From CAVRUD01 sp963849635 (GTDB taxonomy: Bacteria > Chloroflexota > Chloroflexia > Thermomicrobiales > UBA6265), in contig CAWKIA010000018.1 in NCBI GenBank assembly GCA_963849635.1, forward strand, positions 124,001 to 188,000: a stretch of DNA of 64,000 bases, read 5' to 3'. The position numbers and the translations under genes are program-made. The notes beneath the pieces are model-generated. The model was not told the origin of the DNA, made no database searches, and saw only the letters and a program-made list of their open reading frames with translations. This document shows, piece after piece, positions 17,055 to 26,370 of this stretch. The stretch's first letter is position 1. The number at the start of each line of letters is the position of its first letter.

Positions 17055-18545
17055 ATGGCAGTCGAACCGTTGATCTACGAACTCAGCCGGCGCGGGCGGC
17101 GCGCCGTGCATCTGCCAGCGCCCGACGTTCCCGAAACCGATCTTCCCGCTGACCTGCTCCGAGATGACCTCGACTGGCCCGAGGTCAGCGAGATCGATGT
17201 GATTCGCCATTACACTCGCGTGAGTCAGAAGAATCACGCGATCGACATCAACATGTATCCGCTCGGGTCGTGCACGATGAAGTACAACCCGAAGATCAAC
17301 GAAGCCGTCGCCCGGTATCCCGGCTTTGCCGGTATCCACCCGCTCCAGGATCCTGCATCGGTCCAGGGCGCGTTGGAGCTGATGCACGAGCTCCAGGAGA
17401 TGCTGTCCGAGATCTCAGGCTTCCCGAATGTCACCCTGCAGCCTGCGGCGGGCGCTCACGGTGAGTTCACCGGCGTGCTTGTCATGCGGGCGTACCACGA
17501 CGAGCGGGGAGACGCGGCCCGGAACAAAATTCTGGTTCCCGACTCCGCGCACGGCACAAATCCGGCGACCGCCATCATCGCCGGTTTTCAGGTCGTCACA
17601 ATCCCATCCGATCGCCGGGGCAACGTTGATCTGGAACGCGTTCGCGCGGCGGTCGGCCCTGATGTCGCCGGGATGATGATCACCAATCCAAATACGCTCG
17701 GGCTGTGGGACGAGAACATCGCCGAGGTCGTGGAACTTGTCCACGGCTGCGGCGGCCTTGTCTACAACGACGGCGCCAACTTCAACGCGATCTTGGGTCT
17801 GGCTCGGCCGGGCGACCTGAACATCGACATCATGCACTTCAACCTGCACAAGACCTTTTCGACCCCGCATGGCGGCGGCGGCCCTGGGTCTGGTCCAGTC
17901 GGAGTCCGCAACGGTCTCGAGGAGTACCTTCCAGGTCCGATTGTTAGAGCCGCTGATAGTGATGGTCAGAGGTCGTACGACTGGACCGTTCCGAGCAAGA
18001 GCATCGGCCGGCTGCATTCGTTCCACGGCAACTTCGGCATGCACGTCCGTGCCTATACCTACATCCGGATGCATGGTGCTGAGGGATTACGTCAAGTCAG
18101 CGAAGACGCCGTCCTCAATGCGAACTACCTGCTCGCTCGACTTCGGACCGAGTTCGACCTCGCCTACGACCGGACCTGCATGCACGAGTTTGTCCTCTCC
18201 GGGAACCGGCAGAAGCGGAACGGGGTCAAGACTCTCGACATCGCCAAGCGACTGCTCGACTTCGGCGTTCATCCACCAACGACCTATTTCCCGCTGATCG
18301 TCGCCGAAGCGCTCATGATTGAACCGACCGAAACCGAGTCGAAGGAGTCGCTCGACTATTTCATCGACGCGATGCTTCAAATCGCGGAAGAATCAAAGGA
18401 AAAGCCAGAGTTCGTGACGTCGGCGCCGCACACCACCGAGTACAAGCGGCTCGACGATGTCGGTGCCAACCGCAACCTCAACCTGCGCTGGACCTCACCA
18501 TCGTCTCCGTCGGCAAAAACACGTGAGGCCGTTGCGGCCGATTGA
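17055..18545 (+). CDS. gcvPB: Glycine dehydrogenase (decarboxylating) subunit 2
   Basis: PLP half of the two-subunit glycine cleavage P-protein; it decarboxylates glycine and loads the aminomethyl group onto lipoyl GcvH. Visible motifs are PLGSCTMKYNPK, AAGAHGEFTG, DSAHGTNPATA and the PLP lysine in NLHKTFSTPHGGGGPG. The start ATG at 17055 follows GGAGG; the product is 496 residues. Partner genes gcvPA, gcvT and gcvH are not in the window, so it is not in the usual gcv operon. The final dozen residues after LNLRW are serine/alanine-rich and longer than usual. It converges with leuS across a strong bidirectional hairpin. Confidence 0.93.
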   Translation: MAVEPLIYELSRRGRRAVHLPAPDVPETDLPADLLRDDLDWPEVSEIDVIRHYTRVSQKNHAIDINMYPLGSCTMKYNPKINEAVARYPGFAGIHPLQDPASVQGALELMHELQEMLSEISGFPNVTLQPAAGAHGEFTGVLVMRAYHDERGDAARNKILVPDSAHGTNPATAIIAGFQVVTIPSDRRGNVDLERVRAAVGPDVAGMMITNPNTLGLWDENIAEVVELVHGCGGLVYNDGANFNAILGLARPGDLNIDIMHFNLHKTFSTPHGGGGPGSGPVGVRNGLEEYLPGPIVRAADSDGQRSYDWTVPSKSIGRLHSFHGNFGMHVRAYTYIRMHGAEGLRQVSEDAVLNANYLLARLRTEFDLAYDRTCMHEFVLSGNRQKRNGVKTLDIAKRLLDFGVHPPTTYFPLIVAEALMIEPTETESKESLDYFIDAMLQIAEESKEKPEFVTSAPHTTEYKRLDDVGANRNLNLRWTSPSSPSAKTREAVAAD

Positions 18546-18605
18546 GATCGCGCCGTTCGTCGCGGGTTGGCAAAGGCTACCTGCAGGGGCAATTCTCGGG
18601 TCTAC

Positions 18606-18653
18606 AAGAACAGCGGGCGGCGGGCACATGATTGCTCGGCGCCCGCTGTTCTT
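18606..18653. terminator. Bidirectional terminator between gcvPB and leuS
   Basis: Perfect 14-base inverted repeat: AAGAACAGCGGGCG at 18606-18619 and CGCCCGCTGTTCTT at 18640-18653, with a 20-base loop. It sits between convergent genes. Confidence 0.8.
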
Positions 18654-18667
18654 ACTTTCGAGATCGG

Positions 18668-21178
18668 TTACTTCTGGTGCCCAGGAACAATGTTGAGTAG
18701 CTTGCCTGGGACGTAGATCACTTTTGCTAGGCTCAAGATCACCAACGTGATCGCGGACTCGCTGACTGGCCAGCGCCAGCTCCGTCGCCTGATCTTCGCT
18801 CAGGTCGACGGGAACGAGCATCCGATCGCGGACTTTACCTGCAACCTGAACCACGATCTCGACCTGATCCTCCTTGATCAGCTCAGGATCGAATTCTGGC
18901 CACTGCTGCTGGTGCACGGAGTACGGCTTGCCCAGCCGCTCCCACATCTCCTCGGCCAGGTGCGGCGTCAGCGGAGCCATCAGTAGCGTCAAGGACTCCA
19001 GTGCCTGCCGCCAGTCGCGTGTGCCGGTGACGTCATCGTCTTTCCGCTTCGTCAGGGCGTTGACGAACTCGTTAACGGCCGCGATAGCGGTGTTGAACTG
19101 AAACCCATCCAGGTCCTCGGTAACGCGCTGGATGGCCCGGTGAGTCTCGCGCATGACATCGGCGGCGCCGCCCGTCGATTCAGACGCTAGCGGCGAATCA
19201 ACGACCAGCTGGAACGCCCGGCGCATCAGGCGCTCCATTCCGGCGATGCCGCGATCGTTCCAGGGTCCCCCTGGTCCCAGGGCCCCAGGTACATCAAATG
19301 CAGCCGCAGAGCATCCGCGCCGTGGTTGGCGATGATCTGATCCGGGTCAACCTGTGTGCCGCGGCTCTTGCTCATCTTGATCCCCTCTTCGGAGAGGATC
19401 ATGCCCTGATTGCGCAAGCGCAAGAAAGGCTCGCCATGGTCGATCAGGCCGAGGTCGCGGAGGACCTTTGTGAAGAACCGGGCGTATAGCAGGTGCAAGA
19501 TCGCGTGCTCGATGCCGCCACAGTAGAGATCAACGGGGCACCATTTCGCCACCACTTCTGGCTCGAATGGACGTTGTGCGTCATGCGGGCTGGTGTACCG
19601 GAACCAGTACCAGGACGAATCGACGAAGGTGTCCATCGTGTCGGTCTCGCGCCGAGCGGCACCGCCACATGATGGGCAGGCGACGTGAAGAAATCCTCAT
19701 GGCTCTGGAGCGGACTTTGTCCGGTAGGCTGGAACTCCGCGTCGAGCGGCAGAATGACCGGCAACTGATCATCCGGCACCGGCACGGCGCCGCACACGTC
19801 ACAGTAGATGATTGGGATCGGCGTGCCCCAATACCGCTGCCGCGAGATCAACCAATCCCGCAGGCGATAGTTGATCTCCTTCCGCCCGCGACCCTGCTCG
19901 GCTAGCCAGTCGATGATCGCCGGAACCCCCTCCGGCACTTGGGTGCCGTCGAACGGGCCGGAATTCACCAAAATGCCATCGCCTGCATAGGCCTCGGTCA
20001 TGGTGTCTGGATCGAGGCTCACTCCCTCAGGTTGCACGACTACGCGAATCGGCAGGTCAAACGCCCGCGCAAACTCGAAGTCGCGCTGGTCGCCCGCCGG
20101 CACAGCCATGATTGCGCCTGTGCCGTAGCCCATCAGGACGTAGTCGGCAATCCAGATGGGAATACGCTTATCGGTGACCGGATTCAGCGCGTAGGCTCCC
20201 GTGAAGACACCCGTCTTTGGCCGGGCGGCGTCAGTTGACATCCGCTCGATTTCAGTCTCTCGTCTCGCCTTGTCGACATACGCCTCGACTTCTGCTCGCT
20301 GGGCGGCGGTCGTAATCTTCGCGACCAGCGGGTGCTCTGGCGCGAGCACCATGAAGGTCGCGCCCCAGACCGTATCCGGACGCGTCGTAAAGACCTCGAG
20401 TGTGTCGCCGGTCTCAAGCTGGAACGACAGCCTGGCTCCCTCTGATCGGCCAATCCAGTTGCGCTGCATGGTCTTGACCCGTTCGGGCCAATCCAGTGTG
20501 GCCGTGTCGTTGAGAAGCTCTTCGGCGTACTCCGTGATCTTGAAGTACCACTGCTCCAGATCGCGCTTGTAGACCTCGCTGCCGCAGCGCTCGCACCGGT
20601 TGCCGTCGATGACCTGTTCGTTTGCCAGGACCGTCTGATCTTTCGGACACCACCAGACGGCGCCGGCAGCTCGATACGCCAGGCCCCGCTCGAGCATGCG
20701 CAGGAAGATCCACTGGTTCCAGTGGTAGTACTCGGGCATGCAGGTCGCGATCTCGCGGGACCAATCGATCATCGCGCCCATTTCCCGGAACTGCCGACGC
20801 ATGCGCGGGATGTTTTCGTACGTCCAGGTGGCGGGGTGAATATTGTTCTTGATCGCGGCGTTCTCAGCCGGCAGCCCGAAGGCATCAAAACCCATCGGGA
20901 AGAGCACGTTGTAGCCGCGCATCCGCTGCAGTCGGGCGAAGACGTCTGGAATGGCGAACGCGTACCAGTGGCCAATGTGGAGCGTGCCGGATGGATACGG
21001 GTACATCGTGAGGGAGTACCAGTTTGGCCGGGTCAGAGTCATCTGCGGTCTTGTAGAGCTCATCGGCTTCCCACCGGGCGCGCCACTTTGGCTCTGCCTC
21101 GGCCGCGCTGTATCGGCTTCGATCACTTTCGTGTTCGACTGCGCTTGTTGGTCCTGTGGACGTCACAACCTCTGACAT
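18668..21178 (-). CDS. leuS: Leucyl-tRNA synthetase, four apparent frameshifts
   Basis: Charges tRNA-Leu. The N-terminus has MYPYPSGTLHIGHWYAF (HIGH motif), the editing domain includes TTRPDTVWGATF and the C-terminal half has IKMSKSRGTQVDPD (KMSKS) and the ending KVIYVPGKLLNIV. Four single-base shifts divide it: at GGG 21030-21032 (one base missing, DPRPNWY), near 19686 (one missing, FFNVACPSC), at CCCCC 19267-19271 (one missing, GPWDQGGPWNDRG) and at TTTT 18722-18725 (one extra). Correcting them restores about 836 residues of uninterrupted LeuRS. No second leuS is seen, so sequence error is the likely cause. The start ATG at 21178 follows CCGGAG. Expression is controlled by the T-box leader upstream. 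Confidence 0.93.
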
Positions 21179-21247
21179 CGGTGTTCTCCGGCTGGTTTGT
21201 TTCGACATTGACGATCGGATCAGAGCTTCGGATTAGGATGGATCGCG

Positions 21248-21292
21248 AAAAACAAAAAACGGACCTTCATCCCTATCAGGGACGAAAGTCCG
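21248..21292 (-). terminator. T-box transcription terminator hairpin
   Basis: A 15-base stem with two G-U pairs (CGGACTTTCGTCCCT / AGGGATGAAGGTCCG) around a GAT loop, followed by TTTTTTGTTTTT. Confidence 0.9.
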
Positions 21293-21372
21293 CCTGTACC
21301 GGCGATTCGCTTCCGCGGTACCACCCTGCTTGATCGGTGGCACCCAGGTCGTCGCAGAGTCACGAACGGGTC

Positions 21373-21448
21373 TGGTGGAGCTGAGGGGACTCGAACCCCT
21401 TACCTCAACACTGCCAGTGTTGCGCTCTCCCGGATGAGCTACAGCCCC
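21373..21448 (-). tRNA. tRNA-Ala (anticodon GGC)
   Basis: Full cloverleaf of 76 bases with encoded CCA. The acceptor stem GGGGCTG/CAGCTCC has the alanine identity pair G3-U70. D-arm GCTC/GAGC, anticodon loop CTGGCAG within CAACA/TGTTG (anticodon GGC), T-arm AGGGG TTCGAGT CCCCT, discriminator A. It is embedded in the leuS T-box leader on the same strand. Flanking hexamers TCACGA and TCGTGA (plus-strand 21457-21462 and 21360-21365) can pair to close a helix around it. Confidence 0.95.
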
Positions 21449-21840
21449 GCGAGATGTCGTGAACCGTCGACGCGGTCAACCGATCCGCTCGATGCCCGGT
21501 AACGGAGGCTACCCGGACGAAGCTGGCGGCACTGGCCGCGTCACTTCGACTGCTCCCGAGCGAGTTCGGCCCAGTGACCGCCTTTCACCAACCGGCGGCT
21601 CTCTTTGCGGTGGACCTACTACTCTCGATCAACGCTGGTACCGGCCTTGCCGGTGCCCTATTGTGCGTCCAATACCGACCGAATCATCGGTCACAATTCG
21701 ACCAATTACCCGGTTCTAACGACGCTCGCGGAGTGTACCAGCCGGTCGGAATCGATGTCAATTCCGCGACGACAGTCTGCAACGCCAACGCGCCCCTGCG
21801 CCATGCAAGGGATGCGCCTCAATCGAAAGGAATTGGAGAT

Positions 21841-22530
21841 TTGGCCGAAGCGGCACCGAGCGCTCATTTTGAGATTATTACCCAAGCGATCATTCAGCGA
21901 TTTGAAGCACGCTCTGCTCTTCGTGACGGCGCTCTAGCCGAGAGCCGGCAGATCGTGCGTCGATCAGCCAACGCTGTCCGGGCCCTTCACCGTGGCGATC
22001 TGGATGCCGCTCAAGCGCTCCTGGCGGACGCGCGGCAAAGCCTTCAACGTTTGATCGGCCGAATCGGCGACGACCCCGAACTCCTTCTATCCGGATATAT
22101 GCAAGACGCGATGCGCGAGTATGCAGAAGGCTGTATTGCCATCGCGATTGTCGGGGAATCTGCCGTGCCCGGTCCAGAGGAGCTCGGGATCAGCGACCAG
22201 GCATTCCTCAACGCGCTCGCCGAAGCAGCGAGCGAACTTCGGCGACAGGTACTTGATCTCCTCCGAGCAGGCGAGATCGACCGCGCGGAAAAACTCCTGG
22301 CCACGATGGACGAGATCTACGCCGCGCTGCTCCTTGTTGATTTTCCTGATGCCATGACCGGCGGCCTGCGCCGAAGTGTCGATGCACTTCGCGCAGTCCT
22401 CGAACGGACAAGAGGCGACGTCACGGTCGCGGTAGGGCAGGCCCGGGTATCAAAAGAACTTCAGTTCACCCGAAGCCTGCTTCAAACACGCTCATCAGCC
22501 GAACCCGAGTCCGGACCAGGTGCCAAATGA
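21841..22530 (+). CDS. Translin-family protein
   Basis: All-helical protein of about 229 residues. Segments such as RQIVRRSANAVRALHRGDLDAA, GYMQDAMREYAEGCIAIAIV and the C-terminal DALRAVLERTRGDVTVAV match the pattern of prokaryotic translin/TRAX-like proteins. Translins bind single-stranded RNA or DNA as octamers and some have RNase activity. The probable start is TTG 21841 with AAAGGA upstream; the frame is open further upstream, but that stretch overlaps the T-box of the divergent leuS leader and is not conserved-looking. It ends one base before the convergent DUF192 gene. Confidence 0.68.
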   Translation: MAEAAPSAHFEIITQAIIQRFEARSALRDGALAESRQIVRRSANAVRALHRGDLDAAQALLADARQSLQRLIGRIGDDPELLLSGYMQDAMREYAEGCIAIAIVGESAVPGPEELGISDQAFLNALAEAASELRRQVLDLLRAGEIDRAEKLLATMDEIYAALLLVDFPDAMTGGLRRSVDALRAVLERTRGDVTVAVGQARVSKELQFTRSLLQTRSSAEPESGPGAK

Positions 22531-23112
22531 TCAGGTTGACTGAGTTCCAACTTCCAACAGCAGCGAGGCGGGATCGGGATCGAAATTCACCTTTGCTCCG
22601 GCTTCGACGCCGTTCGCTTCCATCCATCCCGCCGGCACCTCGAGGACATAGCGGACCGGCTCAGGCGAGACGTAAGACGGCAGGTCGCTGTCTGGCGTCC
22701 CCGCGGCCTCCGGGCAAACTGATTCCGCCGCCCCGACGACTTGATCCCCCTCAATCCATATGATGTCGAGGCAGAACCGCATACCTTTCATCCAAAAGCT
22801 GCGTGGCGAAGGATCTGCGTAGATGAAGAGCATCCCTGTCCCATCCTCAAGGCCATCACGATAGCCGAGGCCTAGCTGCTGCTCGTTGGATGTCCGCGCC
22901 AGCGTAGCGTCGACCGATGCGCCTTCGATGGTGATTTGAATGTGTGGCCGGGCCCCTGGTAGTCGATCTCGCCAAGGAGGGGGAATGGGCTGCGCCGCAA
23001 CCACCAATGGCGCGAGGGCCGCGAATGCGAGGACGACAAGCAAAAGCCCTACCCGCCGTACAGAGCCGCCGTCTGAGCCAAAAGTGCGAAACGCAATGAG
23101 TTTGATCTTCAT
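22531..23112 (-). CDS. DUF192-family exported protein
   Basis: Protein of 193 residues from ATG 23112. It has an N-terminal signal/anchor (RRVGLLLVVLAFAALAPLVVAAQ) and then the DUF192 domain: LARTSNEQQLGLGYRDGL, MLFIYADPSPRSFWMKGM, LDIIWIEGDQVV and RYVLEVPAGW with a following Gly-Val-x-x-Gly. This family (PF02643) is widespread, extracytoplasmic and without established function. It follows otsB on the same strand with about 70 bases between them. Confidence 0.85.
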   Translation of the reverse strand: MKIKLIAFRTFGSDGGSVRRVGLLLVVLAFAALAPLVVAAQPIPPPWRDRLPGARPHIQITIEGASVDATLARTSNEQQLGLGYRDGLEDGTGMLFIYADPSPRSFWMKGMRFCLDIIWIEGDQVVGAAESVCPEAAGTPDSDLPSYVSPEPVRYVLEVPAGWMEANGVEAGAKVNFDPDPASLLLEVGTQST

Positions 23113-23179
23113 CAACCTGACCTCAAGCTTGTTGTAAAGGCTGAACAGTCGCTCCCGACGAAAACACTCCACGGCTTCA

Positions 23180-24019
23180 CTATGCATTTTCGGGCATTAG
23201 CCCGTCCGCGACTGCGGCGAGGAGGTCGGCGCAAGTCGCTACGTTTGGGACCGCAACGTCGATTTCATTGAGGACCGCCTGCGGAGTTTCGGCGGACAGG
23301 ATACCGACGCGCAGGCCACGAACTCCGTCGCTCTCTCGCGCTAATCTGACCGCAACGAAGGCATCGACGTCGGTCACGTCATCCCCGAGAAACACAATCC
23401 CTTTGATGCCGCGTTCTTTGACGAGATCGGACAACGCCGTTCCCTTAGAGATACTCACCGGCGGACGAATCTCGATCACCATCCGGCCTTGCGTGACCCG
23501 CAATCCAAACTGATCCGCAACATTGCCAGCGACGGCGAGCAGGATCGCCTGGGCACGGGCACCATCTGGCGCGAGACGATAGTGAATTGAGCCTGACAAC
23601 CCTTTGTCTTCGACGACGAGGCCCTGGTCGATTCCCTGCGCCGTCGCCTGTTCGGTGATATCGACGAGCGACTGCCGGACCGCGTCGGACCAGACGGCGG
23701 CACTGGCGTGGTGATTGAGGTGGCCGCCTTCGGTCCACTCCATTCCGTGGTTGCCAACGTAAACGAGCCCAGGAAGGCCCACTAACGCTTCTCCGACAGA
23801 TGCGCTGCGACCGGTTACGATGCCAACTAGAGAAATCTGCGCGCGCAGCCGATCGAGAGCCTCTTTTGCTTTGGGGAGCACGGTCGCCTCGTCGGGCGTC
23901 CGGGCCATCGGGCTGATGGTGCCGTCGATGTCAGTCAGCAGAGCTGACGGCGTCTGCCGCAGCACATCAAGACACCGCTCGACAATTGAGTTAATCGACT
24001 GTTCTCGCGCGGTCTGCAT
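23180..24019 (-). CDS. otsB: Trehalose-6-phosphate phosphatase
   Basis: HAD-superfamily phosphatase of 279 residues that releases trehalose, a compatible solute. Motifs in order: LLTDIDGTISPMA (catalytic Asp and second Asp), GIVTGRS (motif 2), VYVGNHGMEW, EIRPPVSISKGTAL with the motif 3 lysine, and FLGDDVTDVDAF (motif 4). otsA is not adjacent; it may lie elsewhere or the phosphatase may serve another route. It lies between a lipoprotein gene upstream and the DUF192 gene downstream, all on the minus strand. Confidence 0.92.
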   Translation of the reverse strand: MQTAREQSINSIVERCLDVLRQTPSALLTDIDGTISPMARTPDEATVLPKAKEALDRLRAQISLVGIVTGRSASVGEALVGLPGLVYVGNHGMEWTEGGHLNHHASAAVWSDAVRQSLVDITEQATAQGIDQGLVVEDKGLSGSIHYRLAPDGARAQAILLAVAGNVADQFGLRVTQGRMVIEIRPPVSISKGTALSDLVKERGIKGIVFLGDDVTDVDAFVAVRLARESDGVRGLRVGILSAETPQAVLNEIDVAVPNVATCADLLAAVADGLMPENA

Positions 24020-24042
24020 CCGGTGCCCTCGCTTTGTTCGTC

Positions 24043-24709
24043 CTACCGAGGATACTGGTAAATCGTTCCATCCGCCGCATTCACGAACAAATCCACGATT
24101 TCGCCACGAGTTTCCAGGGCCACGTGGAACACGACAGCGTTTTCAGGAACCCCGAAGGGTCCAAACGGCGCGCCCGGCGGTATTGACTCGTACTTCGGCG
24201 TTGCTCCCCGGGTCGAGCGAAACCGTTTGAGAATATCCGGCGCGGAGTAACGAGCTAGCCAGGTCGGTGAACGTAACCTGGTCGAGCGGAAGCTCCCCGC
24301 CCGCCCGATTGTCTGGGGGCGCTACCTGGGTCTCACGTGTATCGCTGAAGAAGTACGTTTCGATCCGTTCGGAGTAGAACGTCGCCCGGATGTGAAAAGC
24401 TGGTTCCAGCAATTCACATCCGATTCGCAGGGCAATCAAGCGGGCGTCGCTTTGCCACTCGTCAGCGCGCTCGCGTGCCTCGTTGACTCCGGTCGAGAGA
24501 CTTTCGTCGATGTCGCGTAGATCGCCGATACTCAATCTGCCCCCGTTGCACGGCCCGCCTTCAAGGCTGAGGGCCGGTGTCCCGGAGTTTGGGAGCGGAG
24601 TCGTTGTTGGAGGATCGGCCTCGGCGCCGGTTCCACAGGCTGTGAGCAAGAGGATGCCCAACAGGGCAGCTAGCGAGACGCCGGTCCGCGGACGCCACAG
24701 CGTTGTCAT
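24043..24709 (-). CDS. Putative lipoprotein, one apparent frameshift
   Basis: From ATG 24709 the N-terminus is basic, then hydrophobic, and ends in the lipobox LLTAC, followed by a Thr/Pro-rich linker (DPPTTTPLPNSGTP). The remaining domain is unknown. The frame stops at 24143, but a second frame continues with clearly coding sequence (GPFGVPENAVVFHVALETR, ending IYQYPR) to a TAG at 24043-24045. A one-base change near 24172-24175 joins the two, giving about 221 residues. The gene starts divergently from the CysRS/MshC-like gene and precedes otsB on the same strand. Confidence 0.6.
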
Positions 24710-25011
24710 GCTAGGCTCCTGGACCTCACCAGCTCGATCGCCTCCTCTGAGTTCGGGCCGAAATCGCATCGATTGAATCTCGGGCCGATACTACCACTCG
24801 TGCAAATACATCCGCCCAAACCGGGGGCAATTGATCTCGCACAAGGCACCGGCTACTCGGTCGGATATACTGGGTCTGCGGCAGGCGCCTCAATCCTGGA
24901 GTTCTACTTCCCACCGTGGGTGCAGCTTCCGCTGTTTCACCTTTATGCGACGTTTCTTGATGACATGAGTAGGAGCCCGCGCCGACGCGGGCCAAGCGGA
25001 GCGCCTTGGGC
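24710..25011. other. Divergent intergenic region with stem-loop
   Basis: About 300 bases between the lipoprotein and the ligase gene. It contains TATACT at 24866-24871 (plus strand) without a good -35, and a perfect 7-base stem-loop (GCCCGCG/CGCGGGC, 24975-24992) just before the ligase start. No gene is seen. Confidence 0.4.
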
Positions 25012-26211
25012 ATGCAACTGTTCAATACGCAGTCTGGAACGATCGAGCGCGTCACCGCCCGCGACGGTAAATTGGGCATCTATGTCTGCGGAGTCACCCC
25101 GTATGACACCACCCACGCTGGCCACGCATTCACCTATCTCACCTTTGACGTGCTCATTCGATTTCTGCGCTTCAGCGGGATCGATGTCACCTATGTCCAG
25201 AACGTGACAGATATTGACGACGATATCTTGAGGAAGGCCAAGGAACTCGGTACGACATGGGACGAACTTGGACGAAGCGAAACCGAGAAGTTCCGGACGG
25301 ACATGCGCGACCTCAATATGCTTGATCCGACGCACTACGTTCGCGCGACCGACCACATCGCTGAGATCGTCTCGATTGCCCAACAGCTCGTCGACTCCGG
25401 CCATGCGTACGAGTCCAACGGCAATGTCTACTACTCCGTCGACAGTGATCCGGACTTCGGCACCTTAAGTCACCTTACCCGTCCGGAGATGCTCCCTGTC
25501 GCCAATGAGCGTGGCAACAATCCAAACGACCCCAATAAGCGCGATCCGCTCGACTTTGTCTTGTGGCAAGCCGCCCAGCCAGGCGAGCCCACCTGGGAAA
25601 GCCCGTGGGGACCAGGGCGCCCCGGCTGGCACATCGAGTGCAGCGCCATGGCAACGCGCTATCTCGGCCCCACGGTGGACATCCACGGCGGCGGAACGGA
25701 CTTGATCTTCCCTCACCATGAGTGTGAGATTGCCCAAACGGAGCCGATCACCGGTCAAAAACCGTACGTCCGCTACTGGATGCACACCGCCATGGTCGAG
25801 TACCAGGGCGAAAAGATGAGCAAGTCGCTGGGGAATCTGGTCAAAGTCCGCGATGTTCTCCAGACCTACAACCCGGACGCGCTCCGTCTCTACCTCCTTG
25901 CCCATCACTACCGCACCCCCTGGGAGTACCAGGACGATGAGCTCGATGAGTACGCTCGTTTGGCAGACGACATCCGCGAAGCGGTGAACTTTCCCGCATA
26001 TGGGATCGAACAGATCGTCGACGTGGTCCCGTACCGTGAGCAGTTCTTCAATGCGATTGAAGACGACTTCAACGTCCCCGGCGCGATCGAGGCCGTATCG
26101 GAGATCGTCTCGGCAATTCTCGAAGCGCCGGACGATGACGATGTCCGGGATGCTCAGGAGATCCTGCAGACACTCTCGGATGTCCTCGGCCTGGCGCTCG
26201 TGGAGCAGTAA
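25012..26211 (+). CDS. Cysteinyl-tRNA synthetase-like ligase (CysRS or MshC type)
   Basis: Class I cysteine-activating enzyme of 399 residues. It shows YVCGVTPYDTTHAGHA (HIGH region; zinc cysteine), YVQNVTDIDDDIL, GRPGWHIECSAM, DIHGGGTDLIFPHHE and GEKMSKSLGN (KMSKS). HIECSAM is CysRS-like, but the short length, missing C-terminal helical domain and the CGxTPYDxTHxGHA signature resemble MshC, which joins cysteine to GlcN-inositol in mycothiol synthesis. An inositol-phosphate synthase occurs in this window, which leaves both options open. ATG 25012 is preferred over the TTG at 25006. No other cysS is seen in the window. Confidence 0.85.
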   Translation: MQLFNTQSGTIERVTARDGKLGIYVCGVTPYDTTHAGHAFTYLTFDVLIRFLRFSGIDVTYVQNVTDIDDDILRKAKELGTTWDELGRSETEKFRTDMRDLNMLDPTHYVRATDHIAEIVSIAQQLVDSGHAYESNGNVYYSVDSDPDFGTLSHLTRPEMLPVANERGNNPNDPNKRDPLDFVLWQAAQPGEPTWESPWGPGRPGWHIECSAMATRYLGPTVDIHGGGTDLIFPHHECEIAQTEPITGQKPYVRYWMHTAMVEYQGEKMSKSLGNLVKVRDVLQTYNPDALRLYLLAHHYRTPWEYQDDELDEYARLADDIREAVNFPAYGIEQIVDVVPYREQFFNAIEDDFNVPGAIEAVSEIVSAILEAPDDDDVRDAQEILQTLSDVLGLALVEQ

Positions 26212-26256
26212 AAGGACTTCCTCTCGTTCGCCGGGACCGTGCTATCCTTTGTGACC

Positions 26257-26280
26257 GGCCAACAACTGGTTGGTCTTTTC
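26257..26280 (+). terminator. Possible terminator after the Cys ligase gene
   Basis: Short stem CCAAC/GTTGG (26259-26273) followed by TCTTTTC. Weak. Confidence 0.3.
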
Positions 26281-26370
26281 TAATGCCTTTCTGCTCCGGC
26301 AGGAGTCAGCGTGCGCAACCCGCTGGCGCATTTACCTGGCCGGGGCAACACCGTAGAAAGGGGCTTTGCG

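Larger units (their letters stand above)
21248..21637 (-). promoter_or_regulatory. Leucine T-box leader of leuS, interrupted by a tRNA gene
   Basis: Read on the minus strand. Stem I runs from about 21637: CGAGAGTAGTAGG, the AG-bulge/distal-loop sequence AGAGAGCCGCCGGTTGGTG, then GAACTC with the specifier CTC (Leu) at 21562-21564, closed by CTCG. The Stem II/III region with CCGTTACCGGG follows. The T-box AGGGTGGTACCGCGG lies at 21313-21327 and its UGGU bulge would pair with the uncharged tRNA end ACCA. The terminator hairpin is at 21260-21292 with T-runs to 21248. Uncharged tRNA-Leu should allow read-through into leuS. The whole tRNA-Ala gene (21373-21448) lies between the Stem III region and the antiterminator. 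Confidence 0.88.

Noticed and set aside
18495..19238. Separate short genes in the leuS region
   Set aside because: The fragments carry successive parts of one LeuRS, each joined by a one-base correction.
21373..21448. tRNA remnant or T-box structural mimic instead of a real tRNA
   Set aside because: All stems pair, the G3-U70 alanine identity pair, conserved T-loop and encoded CCA are present, so it looks functional.
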